Of a DNA stretch of 64,000 nucleotides, positions 28,503 to 34,859 are shown piece after piece. The position numbers and the translations under genes are program-made. Source of the stretch: Symbiodinium natans (taxonomy: Eukaryota > Sar > Dinophyceae > Suessiales > Symbiodiniaceae); NCBI GenBank assembly GCA_905221605.1, contig CAJNDS010002216.1, positions 208,001-272,000 on the forward strand, read 5' to 3'. The notes below the pieces were generated by a model. That model had not been told where the DNA came from and ran no database searches. It saw nothing but the letters and a program-made list of their open reading frames with translations. How positions within the stretch are numbered: position 1 is the stretch's first letter; every line of letters starts with the position of its first letter.

Positions 28503-31500
28503 CCTTATAGGCAAAATTGAAGCTCTCTATCTCCGGGCATAGAGCTTATAGGGCTTAGGGGTTTGCAGTTCAAATCCGAAACCCCACCCCCTAAACCATG
28601 AACCCTGAAGCCTAAACCCTAAACCCTAAACCCTAAACCCTAAACCCCAAACCCTAAACACAGGGATCTCAGGGTTCAAAGAGGGCTGGGGGCTGAAGGC
28701 TCAGGGCTGCTTAGAGCCTTTAGGGTCTGAGGTTGAGGGTTTCAAAACGGCTTATTAGGGTTTAGGGTTTAGGGTTTAGGGTTTAGGGTTTAGGGTTTAG
28801 GGTTTAGGGGTTCAACCCCAGAAAAGGGCTAGAGGGCACAAGAGAGCATCCTGGTAAGGTCTAGGGCCTCTAGGGATTTAGGGCTTAAGGTTTGCGGTAT
28901 AGGGTGGCAGGGTGGCAACGACCCTTACTGAAACCGAAGGCCAAAGCCCCAAGCCCTAAACACTACACCCCAAACCCGAAACCCTAAGCCCTGAACCCCA
29001 AATATCCCTAAACCCTGAACCCGAAACCCTAAACCCTGCACCCTAAACCCAAAACCCAAAACCCTAAACCGAACCCAAGCCCAAACCGCTGCCTTTTGGT
29101 TGTTGTCGTTGTGGAAATCAAAAACCACGGAGCAGACCTGTGCATTGTGGGGTTTAGGGTTTAGGGCTTAGGGTTTAGGGTTTAGGGTTTGGGGCACTTT
29201 CCCCAAATAGGGTTTTCCGAAATGAGGGGTACCGTATTGGGATCCTTGGTTTAGGGTTAGGGTTTAGGGTTCAGGGTTTAGGGTTTAGGGTGAGGGCTTG
29301 GGGGTACCTTATTGGGGTCCTTACTATAAGGGAATCCTACTATTTGGGGGACTATACTAGGGGTCTACAGGGTCTATAGGGTTTCGGGTTTAACCCTGAA
29401 CCTACACCCCAAACCCCAAACCCCAAACCCGAAAACCGACACCCCAAACCCCAAACCCTAAACCCTAAACCTCCCAGAGTGGACACCCTTGGGGGCCTCC
29501 ATCTTCTTGCGGAACAAGTCCGTGCGCTCCTGGGGTGGGGCCTGCGAGGACTTTGGGTTCAGGGTTTCGGGTTTAGGGTTTAGGGTTTAGGGCTTGGGTT
29601 TAGGGTCTCGGGCTTGGGGCTGCTTCGGGTTCTGGGGCCTGCTGGGTTCCTTCCCCACCCTACGGTCGGAAGGCCATGTTGGCCGTTACCGGTCAGTTTA
29701 GGGCTTAGGGTTTAGGGTTTAGGGTTTTGGGGTTCAGGGTTCAGGGCTCGGCTAGGGTTTACTGTAGGGTTTAGGGTTTAGGGCTAGGGTTTAGGGAAAA
29801 GGGTTTAGGGTTTAGGGTTGACCCACCCCCAAAAGCCAAGAGGCCAAGCCCTGGAAATTCAAGGATCTCTTGCCTCAAGATGTCATGAGCCTGGCCCTGG
29901 CAACAAGAGGCCGGCCACTTGAAACCCTAAACCCTAAACCCTAGACCCTAAACCCTAAACCTAAACCCTAAACCCTAAACCTAAACCCTAAACCCTAAAC
30001 CCTCAACCCCAAACCCTAAACCCCAAACTCCAAACCCTAAACGCGGAAACCCTGCCTCGCGAAGCTTCGGGATGGCTGCAAAGTTGGACGACCTGTGCCC
30101 GCTTTGGCAAATGCGCGGGCGAGGCAGCGCGGGATGTTGCAGTTTGGGGTTCAGGGTTCAGGGTTCAGGGTTTAGGGTTTAGGGTTCAGGGTTGAGGGTT
30201 CAGGGTTGAGGGTTCAGGGTTCAGGGTTCAGGGTTTAGGGCTTGGGGCTGGGTGTGTAGGGCCTGGGGTTGAGCGTTTAGGGTTGAGGCTGTTGTCTACT
30301 TTGGCCACAGTGAAGCAGGGGCGGAAGTCCACCAAAATCCAGAGAGCCCAACACTCCTCAACTTATGAGACTACACCTTGTACATATTTCATTCTGAGGA
30401 CGTCTTGATTCTTAAGGTCTAGACTTCCTTAAACCCTACTCCCCAAACGGCCCCAAACTCTAAACCTTAAACCCTAAACCCCAAACCCCAAAGCCTAAAC
30501 CCCAAAGCCTAAACCCCAAATCCCAAACCCAAAAAAACCTTAACCCCAAACCCTAAACCCCAAATCCCAAACCCAAAAAAAACTAAACCCCAAACCCTAA
30601 ACCCCAAACCCGAAATCCTAAACCCAAAACCCTAAACCGCAAACTCTGTATCTAAATCCTAAACCCCAAACCCAAAAAAACTAAAACCTAAACCCCAAAA
30701 CATAAATCCTAAACCCAAAACCCCAAACCCCAAACCCTATCCAGCTCCTCAAGGCCGCGGCCCTAAACCCTAAACCCAAAACCCTAAACCCTAAACCCTC
30801 AAGGCCGCAGCTCTGTCGCAGGCTTTGCGGTGGCAGCCCGGCTTCCATTCGAATTGGTCGGTGTGGCCTGCAGCAACGCCCCGAGGAATCAAAAGAGGGT
30901 TTGGAGTTTAGGGTTTGGGGTTTAGGGTTAGGGTTTAGGGTTTGGGGTTTAGGGTTTGGGGTTTGGGGTTTAGGGCTTGGGGTTTAGGGTTTAGGGTTCA
31001 GGGTTCAAGGTTTGGGGTCAAGGGTTTAGGGCTTGGGGTTTAGGGTTTAGGGCTTGGGGTTTAGGTTTAGGGTTCAGGGTTTAGGGTTTGGGATTTAGGG
31101 TTTAGGGCCCAGACTTTAGCGTTTGGAGTGCCGGCAGGAGGATTAAGCTTGTTTGGCTCAGGAGTGCAGAAACTTGTTGGTCTCAGGGTGTGGAGGCTCC
31201 CCCCACAAACCCTAAACCCTAAACCCCAAACCCTAAACCCCAAACCCTAAACCCAAACCGCAAACCCGGCATCTGCCTTGCTTTTGGCGGCGAGATCGCC
31301 GCCACTTCCACTGCTGTTGCCTGCGGCATAGCGACCGTGGAAGACGGAGGGTTGGCCGAAACATGTACTCTTCCTGGGATTCGAGGGCCAAACTTTAAAC
31401 CCTGAACCGGATAAGTTGCAACCAAAGACGAAAGCTCTGGTCCCAAACTTGAACGCCTAGTTCCTAAACCACAAACCCTTACGCCCTGAGGGTTTAGGGT

Positions 31501-33032
31501 TGATGGAACAGTATATCGTGACTTGCGGGGGTCGTCCGACCCCAGCAGCCACAAGCCTCCTTCCCGTAACCGCCGAACGAACCCCCCCCCCCCCCCCCAT
31601 CCTCCCCCCCCCCCCCACCCTCTCCCCCCGCTCCACCCTGCCCGCTCCACCCTCGAGACATAAGGCCCCAAGGCTGGAGTGGCTTTGAGGTTGGCGGGGT
31701 TTAAGGGTTGTCAAGGGTTGTCAGAGTCTTAGCCCAAAACCCTACACCTGACAACGCCTTCTGGCCCAACCCAAAACCCTAAACCCCTAAACCCTAAACC
31801 CTAAACTCTACACCCTAAACCCTAAACCCTAAACCCTGAACCCTAAACCTATCTTCGGCGGAGGTGCTTCCGCCGCTGCCGGTGGCACCGGTGCGGGTGG
31901 TAGAGCTCTTCTTGTCATCGTTGCCTTAGAGGTTCGGGGTTTAGGGTTTAGGGGCTGGGGATTGGAGCTTTAGGGAGTTTAGGTTGCGAATCACATCACT
32001 TACTTCCACGAAGGCACATCTACTGTTTAAATTTGCCAATTTAACACCTTGCAATCACAAGAGTTCTGTTTCGCTGATGGCCGGTTTGGTAGATCAGTGA
32101 AGCACGTGCTCGGATCCAAGCTGCGCATGCTGCAGAGCAAAATCTGGCGTTGGGGTACAACCTTTTCAGTTTTACTGAGTTTTCATAGGTCATTGGGCTT
32201 CGCCAAAGACTTTGACCGAACTTGGCTGAATCCGATCACACAGAAACGCGGCCTGTTGCCCTGGGACCATACTGCCATGGAAAGAACCAATATGCTAACT
32301 GTTAGATGTGTTGGCACAAAATGTCTGCTGAGCACATTCGTGCTGTTTTGCTGCCGCGATTTCATGCTAAACCCAGATTTGTTGCAATGCGCAATCAGTT
32401 GCTGCAAATGCGAAGAACATTCTTGCTGCCAGCCACTACTTTGAGCTTGGTGTCACCAAAGATCCTCATGTCAGCTGCGTGTCGCGAGTGAGTGCCGGCT
32501 TTGCCATGCTGGGTTCACCTTTCTCTGTAAGTTTCGAAAAATTTCGAGGGTTCCCTCGAAAGTGCCCAGAATCTCCCAGAATCCCTCGCAGCTGTCTCAG
32601 CAAGAGATGAAGACATGGCTGAGGGTTCTAGAAGAGTATTGTGCAAATGCTTCATGACATCATCTCCTAGCTTGAGAGACTTGGCAGTCCAGTAGCCATA
32701 TTATAACAAGGGCACCCCTTTTTTGGGGTTAGTTTATAAGGGAACCCTGAGCCAAAAAAAGGGTAAAGGGTACCAGCTACTAAGGAGATGGTTCATCTCA
32801 TGTGCTGACTGTATAGAAACATCAGCGGTTTCACGTCTATGGAAGGGATTAGCTCCAAGTCCGCGTCAACCCCAAACCCTACAATACCCCAAAAGCTGAA
32901 CCCCAAACCCTAAACCCTAAACCCTAAACCTAAGCCCTAAACCCTAAACCCTAACCCCACAGCCCCCAAAAAAGGTCCCCAATCTGGGGGCCCCAGGCCC
33001 ATTCGGCGCTTTACCGTTTGGATCAGCTTCAT
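1818..33032 (-). CDS. PP2A regulatory subunit B56 (B'), copy 1, 31 exons
   Basis: Predicted regulatory B56 subunit of protein phosphatase 2A, which selects substrates for the phosphatase core. Thirty-one islands of 19-75 nt on the minus strand join in frame to 1464 nt (487 residues plus stop), a usual B56 length. The spliced product follows the B56 HEAT-like repeat order: [113 protein letters not shown]. Nearly every junction is G(C/A/T)...AG|G. Exon bodies differ from copy 2 mainly at third positions, so both look constrained. The junction after exon 2 is not resolved (it would start AA). The start codon is the first ATG of exon 1; an AG|G acceptor 18 nt upstream of it suggests at least one earlier exon, probably untranslated. 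The HRIYGK..LR..IRR stretch, which contributes to the LxxIxE peptide pocket in animal B56, is kept. The exon blocks are listed separately. Confidence 0.85.
1845..2339 (-). mobile_element. Intron present only in B56 copy 1, between exons 30 and 31
   Basis: A 495-bp GA...AG intron flanked by GAG on both sides, at a site where copy 2 has uninterrupted CAG GAG ATG. It contains a family A copy (2132-2291), both ends of a family E element (1962-2082) separated by telomere-like repeats, and further CCCTAAA units. Confidence 0.8.
2132..2291. mobile_element. Family A element with internal duplication
   Basis: Starts CTAGGATGGCCCTT and ends GGCTTACCTAG; the left half (about 75 bp, GCCCTTAAACCC...GATCCTCTCAAAA) is repeated once. 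Confidence 0.6.
2388..2504 (-). repeat. CCCTAAA array
   Basis: Telomere-type repeat in the opposite orientation, with a few CCCTACA variants, just upstream of B56 copy 1 exon 30. Confidence 0.9.
2894..3027 (+). repeat. TTTAGGG array
   Basis: About 19 perfect units. Confidence 0.95.
3830..3975 (-). repeat. Nonamer array CCCTAGAAA / CCCTAGAAG
   Basis: Two sub-blocks of a 9-mer differing in the last base, grading into CCCTAAA. Confidence 0.9.
4384..4520 (+). repeat. Variant heptamer array GGGTTTG
   Basis: A TTTAGGG array turns into tandem GGGTTTG units (A to G change). A similar homogeneous array lies at 15272-15362. Confidence 0.85.
4618..4732. mobile_element. Family B palindromic element
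   Basis: ACCCAGGAGTAACC to CCTACTCCGGGTCCTAGG, interior GGGTGCCCTTTTTGGTTTTA. Confidence 0.6.
5049..5160. mobile_element. Family B palindromic element abutting family F
   Basis: ACCCAAGCGTACCCTAGGAA to CCTACTCTGAGTCCTAG; the family F element starts at its right end. Confidence 0.55.
5156..5275. mobile_element. Family F element with long perfect arms
   Basis: Arms AGTACCTACTGCTTGCTTAAG and CTTAAGCAAGTAGTAGGTAC flank about 75 bp containing CCTTATAAGGGTAACATAGGG. Relatives: 39846-40044, 51417-51610 and half copies near 8410 and 14110. Confidence 0.7.
6372..6455. mobile_element. Family E palindromic element
   Basis: Left arm ACCTGGGACTCTCTTGACCT, then ACCTACTAATTCAGGGGTAA and a weakened right arm ACCTGTAGGAGAATC. 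Confidence 0.55.
7738..7840 (-). repeat. CCCTAAA array
   Basis: Perfect units, then degenerate CCCTTAA forms at the right. Confidence 0.9.
8010..8130 (+). repeat. Poly-C, poly-A and TA microsatellite
   Basis: A C-run of about 45 bases with few interruptions, an A-run, then TATATACATA repeats. Confidence 0.9.
8150..8330 (+). repeat. Minisatellite, about 28-32 bp unit
   Basis: Six or so copies of GGGCACTCCRGGGAYACTCTG with GGGGCTG between. The long minus-strand ORFs here are only the repeat read in frame. Confidence 0.7.
8911..9020. mobile_element. Family D/B palindromic element
   Basis: CTAGGTTGCCCAGTAGTGA to GTACTGGGCATCCTAG with interior CAGGCACC and TATGGGATCTAAGCC. It starts the unique island 8960-9720 but is not flanked by a usable AG|G. 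Confidence 0.5.
8960..9720. other. Unique island inside a B56 intron, no gene called
   Basis: About 700 bp without telomere-like repeats. Open frames exist on both strands (up to 149 codons on the minus strand) but they run through a family D element and look unlike conserved protein. Confidence 0.4.
9804..11006 (-). CDS. Unrecognised gene split by four introner-type introns (3' part)
   Basis: Five exons read on the minus strand: about 11064-11006 ([18 protein letters not shown]), 10868-10797 ([19 protein letters not shown] and on), 10702-10423 (92 full codons), 10284-10207 ([20 protein letters not shown] and on) and 9888-9804 (Arg-rich, ending in TAG inside a telomere-like array, so the stop may be intronic). 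The joined frame stays open through all four introns only if each palindromic element is removed at its flanking repeat: GT-AG for 10869-11005, GC-AG for 10703-10796, 10285-10422 and 9889-10206. I do not recognise the product. It carries a Cys cluster (CGCQ) and a long basic C-terminus. The gene lies within the intron between exons 26 and 27 of B56 copy 1, on the same strand. Exons further 5' are uncertain; a candidate is given separately. Confidence 0.6.
9889..10206 (-). mobile_element. Introner, family D, enlarged by a poly-C/A tract and telomere-like repeats
   Basis: A 318-bp intron whose ends are CTAGGATGCTCAGTGGTTACCC and GGGTTACTGGGCAATCTAG on the minus strand. GCCG is present on both sides, giving a GC...AG intron that keeps the frame. 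The interior holds a C-run followed by an A-run and several CCCTAAA units, so the element has grown after insertion. Confidence 0.7.
10285..10422 (-). mobile_element. Introner, family I, as a GC-AG intron
   Basis: A 138-bp intron. On the minus strand it starts after GCAA with CTTAGGGATACTTGG and ends TTCCAAGTTCAGTATAG before a second GCAA. The inverted ends share ACTTGG/CCAAGT. The host repeat GCAA supplies the donor. Confidence 0.8.
10703..10796 (-). mobile_element. Introner, family A, as a GC-AG intron
   Basis: A 94-bp copy of the same family (TAGGATGGCCC...AAGGGCC) between two exons of the gene at 9.8-11.0 kb. GC is present on both sides; splicing GC...AG keeps the frame (DLL|GYLPSG). Confidence 0.75.
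10869..11005 (-). mobile_element. Introner, family J, as a GT-AG intron
   Basis: A 137-bp intron with 22-bp inverted ends (GTTCATGGCACTTATTAACC and its complement). AG flanks both ends; here the element end gives the GT donor and the duplicated host AG gives the acceptor. A half copy lies at 6466-6530. Confidence 0.75.
11219..11295 (-). CDS. Possible upstream exon of the unrecognised gene
   Basis: An island without repeats between two telomere-like blocks, open on the minus strand: [20 protein letters not shown], then LDPFLE. An AG|G acceptor stands before 11295. The junction to the next exon near 11064 could not be put in frame with a GC, GA or GT donor, so the link is an inference from position and strand only. 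Confidence 0.35.
11398..11530. mobile_element. Family D element with a poly-C/poly-A centre
   Basis: GCAGCCCAGTGCTGCAACC to GTACCACTGGGCTACCTAG; a C-run followed directly by an A-run is inserted near the middle. Confidence 0.55.
11605..12171 (-). CDS. Candidate two-exon gene of unknown function
   Basis: The minus-strand reading from 12171 to about 11908 is open and protein-like ([20 protein letters not shown], a Ser/Arg-rich RRSRSFSGY segment, then [18 protein letters not shown]). A second open stretch, about 11770-11605, is acidic ([17 protein letters not shown]) and ends in TAG. They join in frame if the intron starts GA at 11907 and ends AAG before the CAA ATG near 11770, but that acceptor lacks the following G seen elsewhere, so the link is tentative. 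The first part may be longer upstream. The product is not recognised. It lies inside the same B56 intron as the gene at 9.8-11.0 kb. Confidence 0.4.
12509..12603 (+). repeat. TTTAGGG array
   Basis: About 13 perfect units, to the left of B56 copy 1 exon 26. Confidence 0.95.
12829..12880 (+). repeat. Poly-G tract
   Basis: G-run with a few T interruptions, close to B56 copy 1 exon 26. Confidence 0.9.
13636..13748. mobile_element. Family B palindromic element
   Basis: AGTACCCTAGGCAGAGGGTG to GGGCCTACTCTGGGTCCTAG with AAAGGGGCTTATAAGG inside. Others: 110-228, 4618-4732, 5049-5160, 48368-48482. Confidence 0.6.
15013..15146. mobile_element. Family E element split by CCCTAAA repeats
   Basis: Left arm ACCTGAGACCCTCTTTACCT and right end CTAGAGTCCCAGGTA, separated by an array of CCCTAAA units that replaced most of the right arm. 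Confidence 0.6.
15272..15362 (+). repeat. Variant heptamer array GGGTTTG
   Basis: About 13 identical GGGTTTG units following a few TTTAGGG units. Confidence 0.85.
15608..15770. mobile_element. Family D element with TTTAGGG repeats in the loop
   Basis: GTAGCCCAGTAACCATC to GGTACCACTGGGCTGGC; the interior GGTTGGT is followed by degenerate TTTAGGG units before the distal half resumes. Confidence 0.55.
15988..16076. mobile_element. Family E palindromic element
   Basis: Arms CCTGGGACTCTATTCACCTA and TAGGTAAAGAGGGTTCTAGG around CTAGTAGGC. Confidence 0.65.
17174..20395 (-). CDS. B56 copy 1, exons 15-21 (central HEAT-like repeats)
   Basis: 15) 20395-20336 [20 protein letters not shown]; 16) 20205-20157 [16 protein letters not shown]; 17) 19933-19875 [19 protein letters not shown]; 18) 19680-19611, starts [19 protein letters not shown]; 19) 18647-18580, starts [15 protein letters not shown]; 20) 17817-17755, starts [20 protein letters not shown]; 21) 17224-17174 [17 protein letters not shown]. 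This is the best conserved part of the family and fixes the identification. Donors: GC after 15-19, GA after 20, GT after 21. The introns here are the shortest of copy 1 (194 bp between exons 17 and 18). Confidence 0.88.
17351..17438. mobile_element. Family E palindromic element
   Basis: Arms ACCTGGAACGCTCTTTACC-TACAGTT and AACTGTAGGTAAGGAGGG-TCCCAGGT. It has two close neighbours, 17500-17590 and 17905-17999, all in the intron between B56 copy 1 exons 20 and 21 or just beside it. Confidence 0.7.
17500..17590. mobile_element. Family E palindromic element
   Basis: Arms TCTATTTACCTACAGTTT and ACTGCAGGTAAAGAGGGC; the centre reads TAACTACCCTTCATTAGTAG. Confidence 0.65.
17905..17999. mobile_element. 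Family E palindromic element
   Basis: Arms GGGCCCTCTTTACCCACAG and CTGTAGGTAAAGAGGGTTCC. Confidence 0.65.
19110..19205. mobile_element. Family G palindromic element
   Basis: TTCTTGGTAGGGAATGAGGG to CCTCACTCCCATAAGAACC with CCTTACGGGATCATATGGGG inside. Confidence 0.55.
21041..21120 (+). repeat. TTTAGGG array
   Basis: About 11 perfect units in the intron between B56 copy 1 exons 14 and 15. Confidence 0.95.
21533..27114 (-). CDS. B56 copy 1, exons 9-14
   Basis: 9) 27114-27073 [13 protein letters not shown]; 10) 26322-26304, a 19-nt micro-exon, QDVVSM; 11) 25485-25444 [14 protein letters not shown]; 12) 24297-24271 DPLAFSDPE; 13) 23540-23506 [11 protein letters not shown]; 14) 21593-21533 [20 protein letters not shown]. 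Exon 10 was found because exons 9 and 11 left a gap of about six residues against the family; a matching island exists in copy 2 at the same place. The join of exons 13 and 14 restores [14 protein letters not shown]. Donors: GC after 9, 10, 13 and 14, GT after 11, GA after 12. Between exons 12 and 13 the sequence GAGGATG is present on both sides of the intron. Confidence 0.8.
22888..23147. mobile_element. Family P element, 260 bp
   Basis: Ends TAATGTTGACTTCGCATTA and AATGTGAAGTCAACATTA are inverted; the interior is unique, with a C-run near the left end. It is flanked on both sides by CCCTAAA units. Confidence 0.55.
23562..23681 (+). repeat. TTTAGGG array
   Basis: About 17 perfect units beginning some 20 bp upstream of B56 copy 1 exon 13. 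Confidence 0.95.
24896..25030. mobile_element. Family O repeat
   Basis: TAGGGGCCTGAACATTAGAA to CCTCCGACCCCTATGTTCCC; shares TAGGGGCCTGAA, TTAGAATA and AGGGCTTTGGGG-type motifs with 47612-47745 and 9724-9780. Confidence 0.45.
25617..25775. mobile_element. Palindromic element (family Q)
   Basis: Left arm GGGCAGTTTCATGGTTCC, right arm GGGGACCATGAAACGACCC; a fragment recurs at 53636 (GGGCAGTTCCATGGTGCC). Confidence 0.45.
25903..26005. mobile_element. Family D palindromic element
   Basis: GTAGCCCAGAAACCATAAC to TAGCACTGGGCTACC, with the usual AAGGGCA and GGTTGGCTACTTTACAAGG inside. Confidence 0.6.
26709..26762 (+). repeat. Poly-G tract
   Basis: Two long G-runs separated by TCGGAGGAGAGGC. Confidence 0.9.
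27170..27312 (+). repeat. GTA/GCA trinucleotide repeat
   Basis: AGTAGC and CAGCAG-type triplets over about 140 bp. Confidence 0.9.
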
Positions 33033-33049
33033 GGCCCTGGTATTGAGAC
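27685..33049 (-). CDS. B56 copy 1, exons 1-8 (N-terminal tail and first helices)
   Basis: Coding exons, listed 5' to 3' on the minus strand: 1) 33032-32999 [11 protein letters not shown] (acceptor before 33049); 2) 31924-31856, Ser/Thr/Gly-rich, NDDKKSS; 3) 31320-31277 [14 protein letters not shown]; 4) 30867-30812 [18 protein letters not shown]; 5) 30092-30056 [12 protein letters not shown]; 6) 29541-29497 [15 protein letters not shown]; 7) 29137-29093 [15 protein letters not shown]; 8) 27725-27685 [13 protein letters not shown]. Exons 2-4 give a low-complexity N-terminal tail, the variable part of this family. Exon 4 differs from its copy 2 partner at eight positions, all third codon positions. 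Donors: GC after exons 1 and 3-7, GT after exon 8, unresolved after exon 2. Confidence 0.8.
27815..28020. mobile_element. Family A element with a family C element nested inside
   Basis: The family A ends (CTAGGATGGCCCTT, then CCCAAGGGCCTGCCGAG) are separated by an insertion at 27871-27974. The insertion is a palindrome starting CCTAAGGGTCCATGTACC and ending GGTACATGGACCCTTAGG. The host reads through on either side as in other family A copies. Confidence 0.75.
28258..28502 (+). repeat. CA / CGCA / CCCA microsatellite
   Basis: Compound tract: ACACAG units, then CGCGCACA units, then CCCACCCA and CA. The overlapping minus-strand ORFs rich in Cys-Val are artefacts. Confidence 0.9.
32049..32491 (+). 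CDS. Open stretch in a unique island, doubtful gene
   Basis: A roughly 700-bp island without telomere-like repeats (31980-32680) sits in the B56 copy 1 intron between exons 1 and 2. On the plus strand it holds an open frame of 131 codons from 32049 and, in another frame, a second one to 32491 ([20 protein letters not shown], basic). Neither matches a family I know, and the overlap of frames suggests a decayed element or gene with a frameshift. Low confidence that it is expressed. Confidence 0.2.
32686..32784. mobile_element. Family D palindromic element
   Basis: GGCAGTCCAGTAGCCATATT to GGGTACCAGCTACTAAGG, interior AAGGGCACCCC. Confidence 0.55.
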
Positions 33050-33654
33050 CTGGCTGGAGGCTTTGGGTTTAGGGTGTAGGGTGTAGGGTTTAGGGTTTAG
33101 GGTTTGGGGTTTAGGGTTTACGGTTTAGGGTTTAGGGTTAAGGTATAAGGTTTAGGTTTCAGGGTTTAGGGTTTAGGATTTAGGGTGCAGGGTGTAGGGT
33201 GCGAGTTTTGTATGGTGTAGGGTGTGGGGTGTAGGAGCTCCAGGGGGGTTCGTGGGAATACGGAGCTTCGGCTTCTGAGATGACAGGACTTAGGGAAGCT
33301 TGGAGGTGTTCACGGGTTTTGGGGAGCCTCAGCCCTAGCTAAACTTTGAGCTATTTACAGGGAGCTGACCCGAACCAACCCTAAACCCTAACCCTAAACC
33401 CTAAACCCTAAACCCTAAACCCTAAACCCTAAACCCTAAACCCTAAACCCAGAGGAGGCAGCTCTCGACGCGTCTTGGGCTTGAGTATGTAGGGAAATTC
33501 TCTGAAGTGTCACATTTGGGGCCTAAACCCGAGACGCTAAACCCTGACCCCGGAAGGGACCGTACTGTCGAGGACTGCCTAGTTTGGGGGAGGGTTTAGG
33601 GTTTAGGGTTTCGGGTTTCGGGTTTAGGGATTAGGGTTTAGGGATTGGATGACA

Positions 33655-33765
33655 AAGACCTCGAAGAGAAACTGGGCCTCTGGCGTAGTGATCAGAGCAA
33701 GTTGCTCCACATGCAGGTGTTTCTGCACAGAGAAGAACTCGCCCAGAAGATAGCAAAGAGCTAAT
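33655..33765 (-). CDS. Isolated exon-like island between the B56 copies
   Basis: About 110 bp of non-repetitive sequence, open on the minus strand (LLGEFFSVQKHLHVEQLALI, then TTPEAQFLFE before a GAG|GT donor) but also open on the plus strand (KDLEEKLGLWRSDQSK and on to TAA). It could be an upstream exon of B56 copy 1 or the remnant of another gene. No counterpart was found upstream of copy 2. Confidence 0.25.
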
Positions 33766-34574
33766 GCAGGCTAGGAATATGTCAACCTCACACCCCAAAC
33801 ACTATGACTAACAAAAAGCCCTGGCGGCGCCAAACGGCCTTTCCAATCTCTTCTGAAGCCCAAACAGCCGCGGCAGCAAGGCTTCGGGATTGCTGGCAAC
33901 CCACAACTCTACCACAACCCTAAACCCTAAACCCTAAACCCTACACCCTACACCCTAAACCCTAAACCCTAAACCCTGCGTCTCATCTCCAGAGCCGAAG
34001 CCTCTATAGTGGAAGCCCAAAAGTTGGAAACTCAATAGCCGCAAATCCCTAAGAGTTTAGGGTTTAGGGTTTAGGGTTTAGGGGTATAGGGAATCCCAGC
34101 ACAATGTGTCCTTAACAAGGTCTCCAACTTTTGGGGGGGGGTTTTACTTTAAGGAAGTCCCAGAACTCGACCTCCAAGCGCTCTCATGTTCTCGATGGAT
34201 TGGAGTCAGTCCAGAACATCTAAGGCTTCGGATGCATTCCGCGAATGCCGCGTCGCTAATTCAAAGATTTCGGCTGTGAAGACCACCCTCTGCTCAAATT
34301 TGCATGTCGCTTCTATGTCGGTTAGCTTGCTATGCTAATTACCTGAATACTGCTCCCACAGCTTGAGGCCCCATCCGGAAAAAGGGCCCTAATTTATGCA
34401 CAGGGCCAAATCTTGCTGGCACTTCGCCGGTAGATGGGCAAGATATTTACGCACAAGCCTGTCTGTGCAGCGTGCTGTGAAAACACCGCCCTTGACAGCT
34501 TAGTGCCAATGTAGCAACAGACTGCGGCACCCGACTGAACGAGGTGTGCAAGGCTATCAATGACAATGGACATG

Positions 34575-34654
34575 GGTTTAGGGTTTAGGGTTTAGGGTTT
34601 AGGGTTTAGGGTTTAGGGTTTAGGGTTTAGGGTTTAGGGTTTAGGGTTTAGGGT
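34575..34654 (+). repeat. TTTAGGG array
   Basis: About 11 perfect units in the 3' flank of B56 copy 2. Confidence 0.95.
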
Positions 34655-34859
34655 TGATGCTTGATAACGGACTCTTCCAGCAGTTCTTGAAAGTCGGGCC
34701 CCCGCCCCCCGACGTTTCAATCCCCTCCCCCTACCTGGTAGGGGCAGGCTTTCCTTTGGTTTGCTCTTCAGAGTGTGCAAACGCAAGGTCTTGGGTCACC
34801 CCAACACCATATCCTACAAACCCCAACCAAGGACCCTAAACCCTAAACCCTAAACCCGA

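Larger units (their letters stand above)
33050..34859. other. Spacer between the two B56 genes
   Basis: Holds TTTAGGG/CCCTAAA arrays, one exon-like island (33655-33765) and the copy 2 3' flank (34200-34520, unique sequence). It must contain the promoter of copy 1, but no TATA-like or other promoter signal could be identified. Confidence 0.5.

Noticed and set aside
28242-28514. Overlapping Cys/Val/Arg-rich ORFs
   Set aside because: Produced by the CA/CGCA microsatellite in all three frames.
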